Source: Burkholderiales bacterium (GTDB lineage: Bacteria; Pseudomonadota; Gammaproteobacteria; Burkholderiales; Burkholderiaceae_C). From it: a stretch of DNA of 64,000 nt. The notes beneath the pieces are model-generated. The model was given only the letters and a program-made list of their open reading frames with translations. It was not told the origin of the DNA and searched no databases. Below, one piece after another: positions 8,190 to 19,457 of the stretch. The position numbers and the translations under genes were made by a program. Numbering within the stretch: position 1 is the first letter of the stretch; the number at the start of each line of letters is the position of its first letter. The DNA lies in contig JAECRO010000003.1 of assembly GCA_016000195.1 (NCBI GenBank), positions 62,001 through 126,000 on the forward strand. The letters are read 5' to 3'.

Positions 8190-8697
8190 ACTGCAGGGTT
8201 TCCTTGAGGGCCGGCAGCATGGGCAGCGGCATGACTTCAATCCCCTCCTCCAGCAGATCCACCGCCTGCCGCACACTGGCCTGGCCGCGAATGCTGCGGG
8301 CTTCGGCCTCGCCATAATGGATGCGGCGTGCCTCGTCGGCGAATCGCTGGCCAACATCTTCGGTATTTGTCACGACCTGGCGCAAAGCGCTCAGGAATGC
8401 CGCCTGCACGGCTGGGTTTGTCGCATCCGGCCTGCTGATTTCCACCTGGCCGCCATGCGCTGCATCGTTTTTCAGCGGCGCAACGCCGCCTGGTTCAGCC
8501 GATGACGCCTTGGAATCACCGGCCTGGTGCCCACCAAAATTGAGCCGGGGCGCACTGGGCATTTTTTGAATGCCACTGTCGGCGCACATCGGGCATTCAA
8601 TCAGTCCGCGCGCTAACTGCTGCTGGAAATCGTCCTCGGAAGCAAACCAGCCCTCAAAGGAATGCAGGCGAGAGCATCGAAGATTCAGGACTTTCAT
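8188..8697 (-). CDS. DUF1178 family protein
   Basis: A 169-residue member of a conserved proteobacterial family of unknown function. The N-terminus MKVLNLRCSRLHSFEGWFAS with ECPMCADSG near residues 35-43 gives a Cys-based zinc-ribbon-like pair (Cys8 and the CPMC cysteines). The middle is low-complexity, and the C-terminal half (AFLSALRQVVTNTEDVGQRF...EARSIRGQAS) is the conserved helical part of the family. No membrane segment or signal is seen. It follows the nuo/DUF2818/NUDIX genes on the same strand with only 21 bases in between, so it may be transcribed with them. Confidence 0.85.
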   Translation of the reverse strand: MKVLNLRCSRLHSFEGWFASEDDFQQQLARGLIECPMCADSGIQKMPSAPRLNFGGHQAGDSKASSAEPGGVAPLKNDAAHGGQVEISRPDATNPAVQAAFLSALRQVVTNTEDVGQRFADEARRIHYGEAEARSIRGQASVRQAVDLLEEGIEVMPLPMLPALKETLQ

Positions 8698-8718
8698 GGG
8701 CCGAGTATGGCAAGACCC

Positions 8719-9333
8719 TTACAGCCGTGCAGGCTGCCAGGCCAATGTCCATGCACCTGACAGCATGTTTTGCAGCCACAGCATGCCCGTCAGGGTCTTG
8801 GCATCAGTCACCTGCCCGCTGCCGCACCAGCCCAGCAGTTCGGCCGGCGTGGCGGTAAAGACATCCAGGAATTCGCCGGCATCAAGCCTGCGCTCACCCG
8901 GCGTCAAGCCACGCGCAAACCAGATATCAATGAATTCGGTCGAATAGGAAATGACCGGATGCAGCACGCCGGCCCTGGCCCATTCGCGTGCGGTGTAGCC
9001 GGTTTCCTCCTGGAGTTCACGCTGCGCGCAGGCCAGCGACGACTCGCCAGCGTCCAGTTTGCCCGCAGGAAATTCAATCATGACGGCATGCACCGGATAA
9101 CGGTACTGACGCTCCAGCACCACCCGGCCATCGTCAAGCAGCGCCACGATCATCACGGCGCCAGGGTGAATGACATACTCACGCGTGGTGTGCTTGCCAT
9201 CGGGCAGGCTGACCGTATCGCGGCAGACCTGAAGAAAATGACCCGTCAGGATTTTTTCCGAGCTGACTGGCACTTCCATCAGGTGAGCGTCTCTATTGCC
9301 GTTTCCAGCACCAAGACCGCGCGCTGAAGTCAT
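8719..9333 (-). CDS. NUDIX hydrolase, ADP-ribose pyrophosphatase type
   Basis: A 204-residue NUDIX protein. The Nudix box GKLDAGESSLACAQRELQEE is complete at about residues 99-118 (GX5EX7REUXEEXG), so a metal-dependent diphosphatase is expected. The surrounding fold (IHPGAVMIVALLDDGRVVLERQYRY and SYSTEFIDIWFARGL) matches the NudF/ADP-ribose group. The ATG at 9333 overlaps the stop of the DUF2818 gene as ATGA; a shorter start at M19 (9279) is possible. Its place at the end of the NADH dehydrogenase operon would fit recycling of NAD breakdown products, but that is inference. Confidence 0.9.
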   Translation of the reverse strand: MTSARGLGAGNGNRDAHLMEVPVSSEKILTGHFLQVCRDTVSLPDGKHTTREYVIHPGAVMIVALLDDGRVVLERQYRYPVHAVMIEFPAGKLDAGESSLACAQRELQEETGYTAREWARAGVLHPVISYSTEFIDIWFARGLTPGERRLDAGEFLDVFTATPAELLGWCGSGQVTDAKTLTGMLWLQNMLSGAWTLAWQPARL

Positions 9334-9632
9334 GAGCGGTGCTTAAAAAGATAGCGGTAGGTAAAGCCGGGAAATGCAAACGTCAAGAAGAGCGTGCCGG
9401 TAATGGCATAGAACTCCCAGCCTTGCGGGGCAATCTGCCCATTGCGCTGCTCAAGGTACATTCCCAAACCACCCACCAGCAGATACCAGACCAGCATTTC
9501 TGCCACCCGCACGGCCAGGTTCTTGGACGACTTGAGCGTAATGATCGCAAAAAGGCGGTTGCTGATGAATGGCATATTGGCCATCACCAAGGCCAGCAGG
9601 ACAACCAGCCATACGGATGCAGTCTGGCTCAA
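9330..9632 (-). CDS. DUF2818 membrane protein
   Basis: A small membrane protein of about 100 residues with TTG start at 9632, two bases after the nuoN stop. The start gives (M)SQTASVWLVVLLALVMANM, the usual beginning of this family; no ATG lies near. There are three hydrophobic segments at about 5-25, 45-65 and 75-95. The family occurs directly after nuoN in many Burkholderiales, but no role in complex I has been assigned as far as I know. Overlap with the NUDIX gene and close spacing to nuoN suggest transcription in the nuo operon. Confidence 0.8.
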   Translation of the reverse strand: MSQTASVWLVVLLALVMANMPFISNRLFAIITLKSSKNLAVRVAEMLVWYLLVGGLGMYLEQRNGQIAPQGWEFYAITGTLFLTFAFPGFTYRYLFKHRS

Positions 9633-9634
9633 GC

Positions 9635-11137
9635 TCAGACCCCGAGTGAATTCACAATGCTGCCGATCGACTGGGCGCACAAGGTCATCAGGCTACCGGG
9701 TGCAATACCCAGGACCAAGAGCAGGGCGCCATTGATGGCCAGCACGATGCGTGCGTCAGCCGGCGCTGAAATCGGCTGCGCATTGTGGCTGTGAGGCGCA
9801 TCAAAGTACATCACCTTGATCACACGCAGGTAATAAAAAGCACCAATCAACGACATGAAGACAGCGAAAACAGCCAGCACCAGGTAACTTGTCTTGCCCG
9901 ACGAAATCAGGGCTTGCAAGACGCCCAGCTTGGCATAGAAACCCACCAGCGGCGGCAAGCCGGCGAGCGAAAACATGCTCATCGCCATAACGCCGGCATA
10001 CAGGGGGCTGCGCTGATTCAACCCTGACAGATCAGTGATTTCTTCAGACTCATGACCGGCACGGGCCAGCAGCAGGATGATGCCGAATGCCGCGAGCGTG
10101 GTCAGCACATAGGTCAGGACATAGAACATGGCCGCGCCATACGCGGACTCGGTATGGAGCTGGTTGCCGTTGACCACACCTGCCAGCAAGCCGAGCAGCA
10201 AAAAGCCCATTTGCGAAATCGTTGAAAACGCCAGCATGCGCTTGAGGTTGGTCTGGGCGACAGCTGCCAGATTACCAATCAGCAGAGAACCAATCGCCAT
10301 CAATGCCAGCATCTGCTGCCAGTCAATCGCCAATGGCAACAGGCCTTCGACCAGCAGGCGAATGGTCATGGCAAATGCAGCGAGTTGCGGGGCACCACCA
10401 ATAATCAGCGTGACGGCCGTGGGCGCGCCATGGTAGACGTCAGGCAGCCACATGTGAAACGGCACGGCACCCAATTTGAAAGCCAGACCCGCCACGATGA
10501 AAACGAGACCAAATACAAGAACCTGGTGCTTGACCTGGCGGCTGGCAATGGCGTTGAATACTTCATTGATATTCAGCGAGCCGGTAGCGCCATAAAGCAT
10601 TGACAAGCCGTACAGCAGGAAACCTGAAGCCAGCGCACCCAGCACGAAATACTTCATCGCCGCTTCGGTGGCTTGCGCATCGTCACGGCGCAGGGCAACC
10701 AGTGCGTAGCTGCACAGCGTCATCAACTCCAGGCCCATGTAGAGCACCAGGAAATTATGGCCGGAAATCATCACGAACATGCCCAGCAAGGCAAACAGGC
10801 TGAGCGTGAAAAACTCACCGCCGCGCAGCATGTCGCGATCAGCGGCATAAGGCCGGCCATAGACCACCGTGATCATCAGGGCAATGCTCGAAAAGCATTT
10901 CAACCAGCTCCCCATCGGATCGACAACCACCATATTGCCAAAGCCATAGAAAGTCTGGCCGCCCAAGGCATAGGAGGCTTCCATGACGGCCACAGCGCCA
11001 AGCGTCAGCAGCGTCAGCGCATAAGTGAGGGTGCGGCGCGACGTTTTGACGCCCAGATCCACCAGCGCAATCAGGCACGCCATGACCAAAAGAACGAGTT
11101 CGGGATAGACCGCGATCCAACTGAGTTTGTCAATCAT
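9635..11137 (-). CDS. nuoN: NADH-quinone oxidoreductase subunit N
   Basis: A 500-residue antiporter-like proton-pumping subunit of complex I, inner membrane, about 14 predicted helices. The conserved core [20 protein letters not shown] and the proton-channel region [24 protein letters not shown] are present, with the key lysine in FKLG. It is the last nuo gene and follows nuoM by 19 bases. Length is normal for NuoN, and no truncation is visible. Confidence 0.97.
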   Translation of the reverse strand: MIDKLSWIAVYPELVLLVMACLIALVDLGVKTSRRTLTYALTLLTLGAVAVMEASYALGGQTFYGFGNMVVVDPMGSWLKCFSSIALMITVVYGRPYAADRDMLRGGEFFTLSLFALLGMFVMISGHNFLVLYMGLELMTLCSYALVALRRDDAQATEAAMKYFVLGALASGFLLYGLSMLYGATGSLNINEVFNAIASRQVKHQVLVFGLVFIVAGLAFKLGAVPFHMWLPDVYHGAPTAVTLIIGGAPQLAAFAMTIRLLVEGLLPLAIDWQQMLALMAIGSLLIGNLAAVAQTNLKRMLAFSTISQMGFLLLGLLAGVVNGNQLHTESAYGAAMFYVLTYVLTTLAAFGIILLLARAGHESEEITDLSGLNQRSPLYAGVMAMSMFSLAGLPPLVGFYAKLGVLQALISSGKTSYLVLAVFAVFMSLIGAFYYLRVIKVMYFDAPHSHNAQPISAPADARIVLAINGALLLVLGIAPGSLMTLCAQSIGSIVNSLGV

Positions 11138-11156
11138 CTGAATTCTTTGAGTTTGC

Positions 11157-12632
11157 TTAGTTCAGTTTCGAAAGCGCGACATGCTTGAGCAGATCAGCCA
11201 CCGAGGTATTCATCACATCGGTAAAGGGCTTCGGGTAAATGCCCATATAAAGCGTTGCAATGGCCAAAAGGCCAAGCATCAGGAACTCGCGGCTGTTGAT
11301 GTCCAGCATTGCCTTGACGTTTTCGTTGGTAACAGGACCCAGATAAACGCGCTTGTACATCCAGAGCGTGTAAGCCGCGCCGGAAATCAGGGCCGTTGCC
11401 GCTGCCGCGCCAATCCAGAAGTTGGACTTGACGGCACCCAGAATCACCATCCACTCACCCACAAAACCGGCTGTGGCAGGCAAGCCGCAATTGGCCATGG
11501 AAAACAGCAGGGCAAAAGCCGCAAACTTGGGCATGGTGTTGACCACGCCGCCGTAGCTTGCAATTTCGCGCGAATGCATGCGGTCGTACAGCACACCGAT
11601 GCACAGGAACATGGCCGCCGAGACAAAGCCGTGGGCAACCATCTGCACAATGCCGCCGGACACGGTGAGATCGTTAAACAGAAAGAAACCCAGCGTCACA
11701 AAACCCATGTGCGCCACGGACGAATAGGCCACCAGCTTCTTCATGTCCCGCTGGACCAGCGCCACCAGACCCACATAAATCACGGCAATCAGGGACAGGG
11801 CAACCATCAGCCAAGCCCACTCATGGGAGGCATCAGGCGCAATCGGCATCGAGAACCGAAGGAAACCATAAGCGCCAAGCTTGAGCATGATAGCCGCCAG
11901 CACTGCGGAGCCGCCTGTCGGGGCTTCGACGTGAACGTCGGGCAACCACGTATGAACCGGCCACATGGGCACCTTGACTGCAAAGGCCGCAAAAAACGAA
12001 AAGAAAAGCAGCGTCTGGGCAGTGCCCGACAAAGGCAACTGATGCCACGCCAGGATGTCAAAACTGCCACCCGACTTGTTGTACAAGAAGATCAGCGCGA
12101 CCAGCATGAGCAGCGAGCCAAGCAGCGTATAAAGGAAAAACTTGAACGCCGCATAAATCTTGTTCGGTCCGCCCCAGATGCCGATGATCAGGTACATCGG
12201 AATCAGGGTAGCTTCGAAGAAGACATAGAACAGCATGCCATCCAGCGCGGCGAACACGCCAATCATGAGGCCGCTAAGGATCAGGAACGATGCCATGTAC
12301 TGGTTCACACGCGTCGTGATGGACTCCCAGCTGGCAATAATGACGACCACGTTGATGAAGGCGGTCAGCAGCACGAACCACAGCGAGATGCCGTCCACGC
12401 CCAGGTGGTAGTTCATGTTGAAGCGCGTTATCCAGCTACTCTTCTCGACGAACTGCATGGCCGAGGTACCCAGCTTGAAGCCGTCGTACAAAGGCAGGGT
12501 GACCAAAAAACTGACGATGGCGCCGACCAACGCGATCCAGCGCACGGTGCGCGCCTGGCTTTCCCGTCCCAGGGCCAGTAAACCGACACCGAAAAAAATC
12601 GGCACCCAGATGGCAAGGCTCAACAATCCCAT
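11157..12632 (-). CDS. nuoM: NADH-quinone oxidoreductase subunit M
   Basis: A 491-residue antiporter-like subunit of complex I. The family core includes [19 protein letters not shown], with the glutamate later in SWESI, and [20 protein letters not shown], with the channel lysine in AVKVP. About 14 membrane helices are predicted. It lies 30 bases downstream of nuoL. Nothing is missing. Confidence 0.97.
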   Translation of the reverse strand: MGLLSLAIWVPIFFGVGLLALGRESQARTVRWIALVGAIVSFLVTLPLYDGFKLGTSAMQFVEKSSWITRFNMNYHLGVDGISLWFVLLTAFINVVVIIASWESITTRVNQYMASFLILSGLMIGVFAALDGMLFYVFFEATLIPMYLIIGIWGGPNKIYAAFKFFLYTLLGSLLMLVALIFLYNKSGGSFDILAWHQLPLSGTAQTLLFFSFFAAFAVKVPMWPVHTWLPDVHVEAPTGGSAVLAAIMLKLGAYGFLRFSMPIAPDASHEWAWLMVALSLIAVIYVGLVALVQRDMKKLVAYSSVAHMGFVTLGFFLFNDLTVSGGIVQMVAHGFVSAAMFLCIGVLYDRMHSREIASYGGVVNTMPKFAAFALLFSMANCGLPATAGFVGEWMVILGAVKSNFWIGAAAATALISGAAYTLWMYKRVYLGPVTNENVKAMLDINSREFLMLGLLAIATLYMGIYPKPFTDVMNTSVADLLKHVALSKLN

Positions 12633-12662
12633 TTTTCTCTTCCTTCTTCTTCTAGATTGTTT

Positions 12663-14687
12663 TTATCGATTGAGCCAGACGAAATACGTCATTAACACAA
12701 AGATGCCAATAATCATGCCAAAGGCATAGTGGTAGATATAACCTGACTGCAAGCGCCTGACCCTACCGGAAATCCAGCCCACCAGTTTCCACGACCCATT
12801 TACAAGAACGCCGTCGATGAGTTTTTGGTCACCTACTTTCCAGAGCACCGTTCCCAGTCCGCGCATGCCACGCGCCAGCACGTTTTCATTGAACCAGTCG
12901 AGGTAGTACTTGTTTTCAAGCAGTTTGTAAACTGGACTCACATTGCGTTTGATGGCCGCCGGCAAGGCTGGGTTAACCATATACATGTAATAAGCCAGCA
13001 CAACGCCCGACAGGGCAAGCCAGAAAGGAGGTGCGGTAAAGCCATGCGTGGCCATCTGGACTGGACCGTGGAACAGCTTGGCCAATTCCTCCATGGCAGG
13101 ATGCCGCTCCAGGTTGACGAAAATTGCATCCTTGAAGAAATCACCGAACAACATCGGTTCGATGGTCATAAAACCGATGATGACCGAAGGGATGGCCAGC
13201 AAAACCAGAGGCAGCGTGACAACCCAGGGAGATTCATGCGGCTCATGGTGCTCGTTGTGATGGCCGTGATCGTCATGCGCATCATGATGCGCCTCAGGAT
13301 TTTGGTCATACCGCTCTTTGCCGTGAAACACCAGGAAATACAGGCGAAATGAATAGAAGGCTGTGACAAAAACGCCTGCCAGCACAGCGAAGTACGCAAA
13401 TCCGCTGCCCCAGAGATGGCTTTCCCCTACCGCTTCAATAATGCTGTCCTTTGAATAAAACCCTGAGAACAACGGCGTACCAATCAATGCCAGCGAACCC
13501 AGCAGGAAGGTAATCCAGGTGATTGGCATGTACTTGCGCACGCCGCCCATCCAGCGAATATCCTGGTTGTGATGCATGCCGATGATGACCGAGCCTGCCG
13601 CCAGAAACAGCAGGGCCTTGAAGAACGCATGCGTCATCAGGTGAAACACAGCCACTGAATAAGTCGAAGCACCCAGCGCCACTGTCATGTAACCCAGCTG
13701 CGACAAGGTGGAGTAGGCAATCACTCGCTTGATGTCATTCTGGATGATGCCAAGAAAGCCCATGAACAGTGCGGTGATGGCACCAATCACCATGATGAAG
13801 CTGAGCGCTGTGTCACTCAGTTCAAACAGCGGCGACATGCGCGCCACCATGAAAATTCCAGCAGTCACCATGGTAGCCGCATGAATCAGCGCCGAAATCG
13901 GGGTTGGGCCTTCCATCGAGTCCGGCAACCATACATGCAGCGGAAACTGGGCTGATTTGCCCATCGCGCCAATAAACAGACAGATGCAGATGACAGTGAT
14001 CAGCATCCAGCCGGTGCCGGGCAATGTCAGCCTGGAAAGCTCCTCGGCCTTGGCAAAGGCCTCGCCATAGTTGAGCGTTCCTGCATAAGCGGCAATGAGT
14101 GCAATGCCAAGAATAAAACCGAAGTCACCCACACGATTGACCAGAAAAGCCTTCATGTTGGCAAATACTGCGCTCGGCTTGTTGAACCAGAAGCCGATCA
14201 GCAAATAAGACACCAGGCCCACGGCTTCCCAGCCAAAGAACAGCTGAAGCATGTTGTTGCTCATCACCAGCATCAGCATGGCGAAGGTAAACAGCGAAAT
14301 ATAGGCAAAGAACCGGTTGTAGCCCGCGTCTTCTTCCATATAGCCAATCGTGTAAATATGCACCATGAGCGAGACAAAAGTCACCACGCACATCATCATG
14401 GCCGTCAGGCCATCAACCAGGAAGCCGACTTCCATTTTCAGGCTGCCCAGCGTCATCCAGGTATAAAGCGTTTCGTTGAAGCGCGCACCATCAATGGCGA
14501 CGCTTTGCAGCGTCATGGCCGAGAGAATGAATGCCACGAACACACCCAGAATGGTCAGAGTGTGCGCCAGACGACGGCCTATCCAGTTGCCACCAAAGGT
14601 AGTCCCCAGAATACCGGCCAGCAGTGCGCCTGCCAAAGGTGCCAGCGGAACGGCCAGCAGCGTTGATGCGGAAAGGGTTTGGCTCAT
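12663..14687 (-). CDS. nuoL: NADH-quinone oxidoreductase subunit L
   Basis: A 674-residue subunit, the largest antiporter-like arm of complex I with the C-terminal lateral helix. The core HVWLPDSMEGPTPISALIHA and KSAQFPLHVW are conserved. An unusual cytoplasmic or periplasmic loop at about residues 455-475 is rich in His, Asp and Glu (HHDAHDDHGHHNEHHEPH) and could bind metal; many relatives have a charged loop here. The C-terminal part after about 600 forms the long amphipathic helix. It starts 8 bases after the nuoK stop, consistent with tight operon packing. Confidence 0.97.
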   Translation of the reverse strand: MSQTLSASTLLAVPLAPLAGALLAGILGTTFGGNWIGRRLAHTLTILGVFVAFILSAMTLQSVAIDGARFNETLYTWMTLGSLKMEVGFLVDGLTAMMMCVVTFVSLMVHIYTIGYMEEDAGYNRFFAYISLFTFAMLMLVMSNNMLQLFFGWEAVGLVSYLLIGFWFNKPSAVFANMKAFLVNRVGDFGFILGIALIAAYAGTLNYGEAFAKAEELSRLTLPGTGWMLITVICICLFIGAMGKSAQFPLHVWLPDSMEGPTPISALIHAATMVTAGIFMVARMSPLFELSDTALSFIMVIGAITALFMGFLGIIQNDIKRVIAYSTLSQLGYMTVALGASTYSVAVFHLMTHAFFKALLFLAAGSVIIGMHHNQDIRWMGGVRKYMPITWITFLLGSLALIGTPLFSGFYSKDSIIEAVGESHLWGSGFAYFAVLAGVFVTAFYSFRLYFLVFHGKERYDQNPEAHHDAHDDHGHHNEHHEPHESPWVVTLPLVLLAIPSVIIGFMTIEPMLFGDFFKDAIFVNLERHPAMEELAKLFHGPVQMATHGFTAPPFWLALSGVVLAYYMYMVNPALPAAIKRNVSPVYKLLENKYYLDWFNENVLARGMRGLGTVLWKVGDQKLIDGVLVNGSWKLVGWISGRVRRLQSGYIYHYAFGMIIGIFVLMTYFVWLNR

Positions 14688-14695
14688 CTTTTTTA

Positions 14696-15004
14696 TTAAC
14701 CCTGAAGCGTGTTGAGATCTTCGACGTTGATGCTGGACTTGTTGCGGAACAGCAGCACCAAAATAGCCAGTCCGATGGCAGACTCGGCCGCAGCGACGGT
14801 CAGTATGAAAAACACAAAAACCTGACCGGCCATATCGTTCAGATAGTAGGAAAAAGCCACAAAATTCATGTTGACCGCCAGCAGCATGAGCTCGATAGCC
14901 ATGAGCAACACAATCAGGTTTTTGCGATTCAGGAAAATGCCAATGACGGACAGCGCAAAAAGCATGGCGCCCAATGAAAGAAAATGTCCCAGCGTGAGAG
15001 TCAT
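14696..15004 (-). CDS. nuoK: NADH-quinone oxidoreductase subunit K
   Basis: A 102-residue, three-helix membrane subunit. Conserved glutamates lie in [19 protein letters not shown] and in the [18 protein letters not shown] helix; both are part of the proton path. The ATG overlaps the nuoJ stop as ATGA, indicating translational coupling. Length is standard. Confidence 0.97.
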   Translation of the reverse strand: MTLTLGHFLSLGAMLFALSVIGIFLNRKNLIVLLMAIELMLLAVNMNFVAFSYYLNDMAGQVFVFFILTVAAAESAIGLAILVLLFRNKSSINVEDLNTLQG

Positions 15005-15666
15005 GATTTTTTTTCCTCGACGGATGCCGGAGCGGAGACAGACGCCATGGCGGGCGCAGTCACCACTGATTTCATCTTGACCAGCTTGATACGGTCTTGT
15101 GACTTGACGCGAACCTGGTCAGCAGGATTGGTACGCTTGGAATCCTTGCGCTCGCGCAAGGTCAGCGCAATCGCTGCAATAATGGCGACCAGCAAAATCA
15201 CGGCGGCAATTTCAAGCGGGTAGATGTATTGCGAATACATCACCTTGCCGAGTTCCCTGGTATTGGAAACCTGCGTGGCAAGCACTCCCGACACAGGCAC
15301 GGAAGCGCCTTGCGGCGGTTCTCGAAATCCTCCCATCAGCACGTAGGACATTTCCAGTGCAATAACCGCCCCCAGGCCACCGGCCAGCGGGAAGTGTTTC
15401 CAGAAACCCTTGCGCGCACTGTCCAGGTTGATGTCCAGCATCATGACCACAAACAGGAAAAGCACCATCACAGCGCCAACATAAACCAGCACCAGCGTAA
15501 TCGCCAAAAATTCTGCCTTGAGCAAAATCCAGACGGCAGCCGCCTGAAAAAATGCAAGTACCAGGAAAAGCGCTGCATGCACCGGATTGCGGGCCGTAAT
15601 GACACGGAAAGCTGCAAACAGCAGCACCGCGGCAAAAACATAAAAAAGACCTGTTTTAGCGTCCAT
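15001..15666 (-). CDS. nuoJ: NADH-quinone oxidoreductase subunit J
   Basis: A 221-residue membrane subunit with five helices at about 1-185. [20 protein letters not shown] carries the pi-bulge helix 3 region that is typical of NuoJ. A charged, Ala/Ser-rich tail of about 45 residues after the last helix is longer than in E. coli NuoJ (about 184 residues in total) and may be lineage-specific. It precedes nuoK with a 4-base overlap. Confidence 0.96.
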   Translation of the reverse strand: MDAKTGLFYVFAAVLLFAAFRVITARNPVHAALFLVLAFFQAAAVWILLKAEFLAITLVLVYVGAVMVLFLFVVMMLDINLDSARKGFWKHFPLAGGLGAVIALEMSYVLMGGFREPPQGASVPVSGVLATQVSNTRELGKVMYSQYIYPLEIAAVILLVAIIAAIALTLRERKDSKRTNPADQVRVKSQDRIKLVKMKSVVTAPAMASVSAPASVEEKKS

Positions 15667-15709
15667 GTTGGGGTGGATTCTTTCTTGAGCGAGCTATTGG
15701 GCGAAAAAT

Positions 15710-16207
15710 TCAACGGTATTTGGCATCTGCCGCCCTATTGGCAGCAATTTCGTTTTCATAGCGGTCGCCCACTGCCAGCAGCATCTCTTTGGTGAAGTAG
15801 AGATCGCCCCGTTTTTCACCGTGGTATTCGAAAATGTGCGTCTCGACGATTGAATCAACCGGACAGCTTTCTTCACAAAAGCCGCAAAAAATGCATTTGG
15901 TCAGGTCAATGTCATAGCGCGAAGTGCGCCGGCTACCATCTTCGCGAACATCGGACTCAATGGTGATGGCCAGCGCCGGGCAAACCGCCTCGCAAAGCTT
16001 GCAGGCAATACAGCGCTCTTCACCGTTTTCATACCGGCGTAGCGCATGCAGCCCCCGAAATCGCGGACTCAACGGCGTTTTTTCTTCGGGAAACTGAATC
16101 GTGATTTTTCGGCTGAACATGTACTTGCCGGTCAGGGCCATACCCTTGAGCAGCTCGGTCAGCATGAAGCTTGAAACGAAATCCTTGACGGATGCAACAG
16201 CAGACAT
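15710..16207 (-). CDS. nuoI: NADH-quinone oxidoreductase subunit I
   Basis: A 165-residue ferredoxin-like subunit of the peripheral arm that carries clusters N6a and N6b. The two 4Fe-4S motifs are [16 protein letters not shown] and [16 protein letters not shown], each followed by the partner cysteine arrangement expected for NuoI. An amphipathic N-terminal helix would contact the membrane arm. It is 11 bases after nuoH. Confidence 0.97.
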   Translation of the reverse strand: MSAVASVKDFVSSFMLTELLKGMALTGKYMFSRKITIQFPEEKTPLSPRFRGLHALRRYENGEERCIACKLCEAVCPALAITIESDVREDGSRRTSRYDIDLTKCIFCGFCEESCPVDSIVETHIFEYHGEKRGDLYFTKEMLLAVGDRYENEIAANRAADAKYR

Positions 16208-16218
16208 GACTTTTTCGC

Positions 16219-17298
16219 CTATTTCCAGATGTTGTAAGGGGTCTGCATCCAGGCCCCGACGACCACCAGCCAGACCAGGGTCACAGGAATGAAGATTTTC
16301 CAGCCCAGACGCATGATCTGGTCATAACGGAAACGCGGAAAGGTGGAACGCACCCACAGGAAAATGGTGACAACCACGAATGTTTTCAGACCGAGCCAGA
16401 TCCAGCCTGGAATCCAGTTGAACAACGCGCTATCAATCGGCGACAGCCAGCCACCCAAAAACAGCAGCACGCACAGCATGGAAACCAGAATCATATTGGC
16501 GTATTCAGCCAGGAAGAACATGGCGAACGACATGCCTGAATATTCGACCATGTGGCCTGCCACGATCTCTGACTCGCCTTCAACCACGTCAAACGGATGA
16601 CGATTGGTTTCGGCAAGGCTGGAGATGAAATACACCACAAAAATAGGCAGCAAAGGCAGCCAGTTCCATGACAGGAAGGTCAGTCCCCGGCTTGCGGCCA
16701 TGCCCGAACCCTGGCTCATGACAATGTCCGTCATGTTCAGGCTGCCCGAGACCATCAGTACCACCACCAGGCAAAAGCCCATGGCAATTTCATAGCTCAC
16801 CATCTGGGCGGAAGCCCGCATCGCTCCCAAAAATGCATACTTGGAGTTTGAGCCCCAGCCGGCAATGATGACGCCATACACCTCAAGTGACGTAATTGCC
16901 ATGATGAACAGCAAGCCGGCATTTACGTTAGCCAGCGCTACGTCGGGTCCAAATGGAATGACAGCCCAGGCAGCCAGCGCCGGCATGATGGTCATGATCG
17001 GGCCAAGTACGAACAGCCCCTTGCTTGCTGCGGTGGGAATGATGATTTCTTTGGTCAGCAGCTTGAGTGCATCGGCAATCGGCTGCAAGAGACCAAACGG
17101 CCCAATGCGGTTAGGCCCCACGCGCACCTGCGTGAACCCGATGGCTTTTCTCTCCCACAAAGTAAGATAGGCAACACACCCCATCAGCGGAACCAGCAAT
17201 ACCACGATCTTGATGAGAACCCAGAGCACAGGCCATACGGTAGCAGGCCAAATGCCACCCATCAAGCCCTGGCCTGCCGAATACATTGCGTCAATCAT
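16219..17298 (-). CDS. nuoH: NADH-quinone oxidoreductase subunit H
   Basis: A 359-residue membrane subunit with eight or nine helices, forming part of the quinone chamber. [20 protein letters not shown] and the acidic loop [20 protein letters not shown] are diagnostic. The ATG overlaps the nuoG stop as ATGA. Length is normal. Confidence 0.97.
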   Translation of the reverse strand: MIDAMYSAGQGLMGGIWPATVWPVLWVLIKIVVLLVPLMGCVAYLTLWERKAIGFTQVRVGPNRIGPFGLLQPIADALKLLTKEIIIPTAASKGLFVLGPIMTIMPALAAWAVIPFGPDVALANVNAGLLFIMAITSLEVYGVIIAGWGSNSKYAFLGAMRASAQMVSYEIAMGFCLVVVLMVSGSLNMTDIVMSQGSGMAASRGLTFLSWNWLPLLPIFVVYFISSLAETNRHPFDVVEGESEIVAGHMVEYSGMSFAMFFLAEYANMILVSMLCVLLFLGGWLSPIDSALFNWIPGWIWLGLKTFVVVTIFLWVRSTFPRFRYDQIMRLGWKIFIPVTLVWLVVVGAWMQTPYNIWK

Positions 17299-19439
17299 GC
17301 GCCTGTTCCTTCGAAAGCTGCAGCTTTGCGCGCATCTGCCGTCAGCTGGAGCGAAGTGGCCCGCCTGACCAAGCCGTCGAGCTGATAAATACTGGCAACA
17401 ACCGGCGCAGGGCCGGCAACGCCAGAAACAACGATCTCGCCCTGGCTCGTATTGCCCAAGCGATTGGCCGGCACCCGATCGGCATCAGCGCCAGGAATTT
17501 TCCCGAGTACATCTTGTGACGATTCAAAGTTGAAGCCCGGCAAGTCAAGCAGATTGGCCAGAACGCGCAGGACTTTCCAGGCAGGACGAGTTTCCGCCCT
17601 GGGTTTGACCACGGCATGAAAACTTTGTATGCGGCCTTCCGCGTTGACGAAAGTACCTGGCGTTTCGGTAAAGGGGGCAATCGGCAGCAATACATCGCTG
17701 AAGCTCATGTTGGCCTTGAAAGGACTGAGTGTCACAACCATTTGAGCCAAATCCAGTGATGCTTTGGCTTTGCTCCCGGCTGCCGAGTCGAACTCGGGTT
17801 CGTTATTCAGCAGGAGGACGGCCTTGAGCTTGCCATCAAGCATCTGGCCCGCATTCAAGCCAGAACTGCCTGGCAATGCATTGACCAGTTGTGCTCCTAC
17901 CGTATTGGAGGCCTCGGTCAGGTAGCCCACGGTTGCACCGGTTTGTTCGGCAATCCAGCTGGCAAGCGCCAGCAAGCTGGAGGCATTCGCATGATGCGCT
18001 GCGGCATTACCCAGCAAGATGGCTTTGCGTTCACCGCCCAACAAGGAGACGGCAATCGCTTTGGCGGCATCGCTGACCTGGCCAGGAACCGGAGCAGCAA
18101 CACCCTTTTCTGCTGCAATCGCGGCAGCCACATCAGCCAGGGCTTGCACCCAGCTTTCAGGCGATGCCATGATCGTATTGACGAGCGGCATGGCCCATGT
18201 ATCTGCAAACGCAAGCTCAGCTACTGAATTAATAGCACTCAAGGCACAGCCATTGCGCACAGACTGCCGAATACGCAATGCAAACAGGGGATGGTCCTTG
18301 CGCAGGTTGGAACCCACTACCAGAACGCGCTGCAATTGCGACAGGGAGGCAATGGAAGTACCCAGCCAGCGAACTGATGGTGAAGGCGAGAACTCGGCGT
18401 TGCGCAAGCGGTAGTCGATGTTTTCGCTGCCCAGGCCGCGCATCAGCGAGGCAGCCAAGTACAGTTCTTCCAGCGTGCTGTGCGGACTGACCAGCGTGCC
18501 GATGCTCTGCGCACCGTATTCTGACTTGATCTGCTTCAACCCATTGGCTACATATTCGAGTGCGGTTTGCCAATCCACCGTTTTCCATTCGCCGCCTTGC
18601 TTGAGCATGGGGCTTAGCAGGCGGTCATCGGTATTCAAGGCCTCATAGGAGAAGCGGTCGCGGTCGGCAAGCCAGCATTCGTTGATGTCTTCGTTTTCAA
18701 GCGGCAATACGCGCATGACCTTGTCGTGCTTGACCTGGACAATCAGGTTGGCGCCGGTCGAATCGTGCGGGCTGACCGATTTACGGCGCGACAACTCCCA
18801 GGTGCGGGCGCTGTAGCGAAAAGGTTTGCTGGTCAGCGCACCCACCGGGCAAAGGTCGATCATGTTGCCCGACAACTCAGAATCCACCGACATGCCGACA
18901 AAGGTTTCGATCTCGGCATGCTCACCACGGTGCGACATGCCCAGTTCCATCACACCAGCCACTTCCTGACCAAAACGAACGCAGCGGGTGCAGTGAATGC
19001 AGCGGCTCATTTCCTGCATGGATATCAGGGGGCCCACATCCTTGTGGAACACCATGCGCTTTTCTTCCTGGTAGCGCGACTCGCCGGCGCCATAGCCCAC
19101 AGCCAGATCCTGCAATTGGCACTCACCTCCCTGATCGCAGATCGGGCAATCAAGTGGGTGGTTGATCAGCAGGAACTCCATCACGCCCTTCTGGGCCTTG
19201 ATGGCTTTGTCATTCTTGGTATGCACGACCATGCCTTGCGTGACAGGCGTGGCACAGGCAGGCATGGGCTTGGGAGCCTTTTCCACATCAACCAGACACA
19301 TGCGGCAGTTGGCGGCGATGCTCAGCTTCTTGTGATAACAAAAGTGCGGAATATAGGTGCCGGCCTTTTCAGCTGCATGCATCACCGTGCTGCCTTCAAG
19401 CACTTCTACCTTTTGGCCGTCAAGTTGTATTTCAAGCAT
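17295..19439 (-). CDS. nuoG: NADH-quinone oxidoreductase subunit G
   Basis: A 714-residue peripheral-arm subunit. The N-terminal 2Fe-2S domain has [20 protein letters not shown], with a fourth Cys in the following PACATP. The His/Cys 4Fe-4S segment is [15 protein letters not shown], and a further cluster lies in [16 protein letters not shown]. The rest is the degenerate molybdopterin-oxidoreductase domain with no cofactor site, as in complex I in general. It is spaced 18 bases from nuoF. Confidence 0.96.
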   Translation of the reverse strand: MLEIQLDGQKVEVLEGSTVMHAAEKAGTYIPHFCYHKKLSIAANCRMCLVDVEKAPKPMPACATPVTQGMVVHTKNDKAIKAQKGVMEFLLINHPLDCPICDQGGECQLQDLAVGYGAGESRYQEEKRMVFHKDVGPLISMQEMSRCIHCTRCVRFGQEVAGVMELGMSHRGEHAEIETFVGMSVDSELSGNMIDLCPVGALTSKPFRYSARTWELSRRKSVSPHDSTGANLIVQVKHDKVMRVLPLENEDINECWLADRDRFSYEALNTDDRLLSPMLKQGGEWKTVDWQTALEYVANGLKQIKSEYGAQSIGTLVSPHSTLEELYLAASLMRGLGSENIDYRLRNAEFSPSPSVRWLGTSIASLSQLQRVLVVGSNLRKDHPLFALRIRQSVRNGCALSAINSVAELAFADTWAMPLVNTIMASPESWVQALADVAAAIAAEKGVAAPVPGQVSDAAKAIAVSLLGGERKAILLGNAAAHHANASSLLALASWIAEQTGATVGYLTEASNTVGAQLVNALPGSSGLNAGQMLDGKLKAVLLLNNEPEFDSAAGSKAKASLDLAQMVVTLSPFKANMSFSDVLLPIAPFTETPGTFVNAEGRIQSFHAVVKPRAETRPAWKVLRVLANLLDLPGFNFESSQDVLGKIPGADADRVPANRLGNTSQGEIVVSGVAGPAPVVASIYQLDGLVRRATSLQLTADARKAAAFEGTGA

Positions 19440-19457
19440 GTTTTTTCTTTCCGCCGT

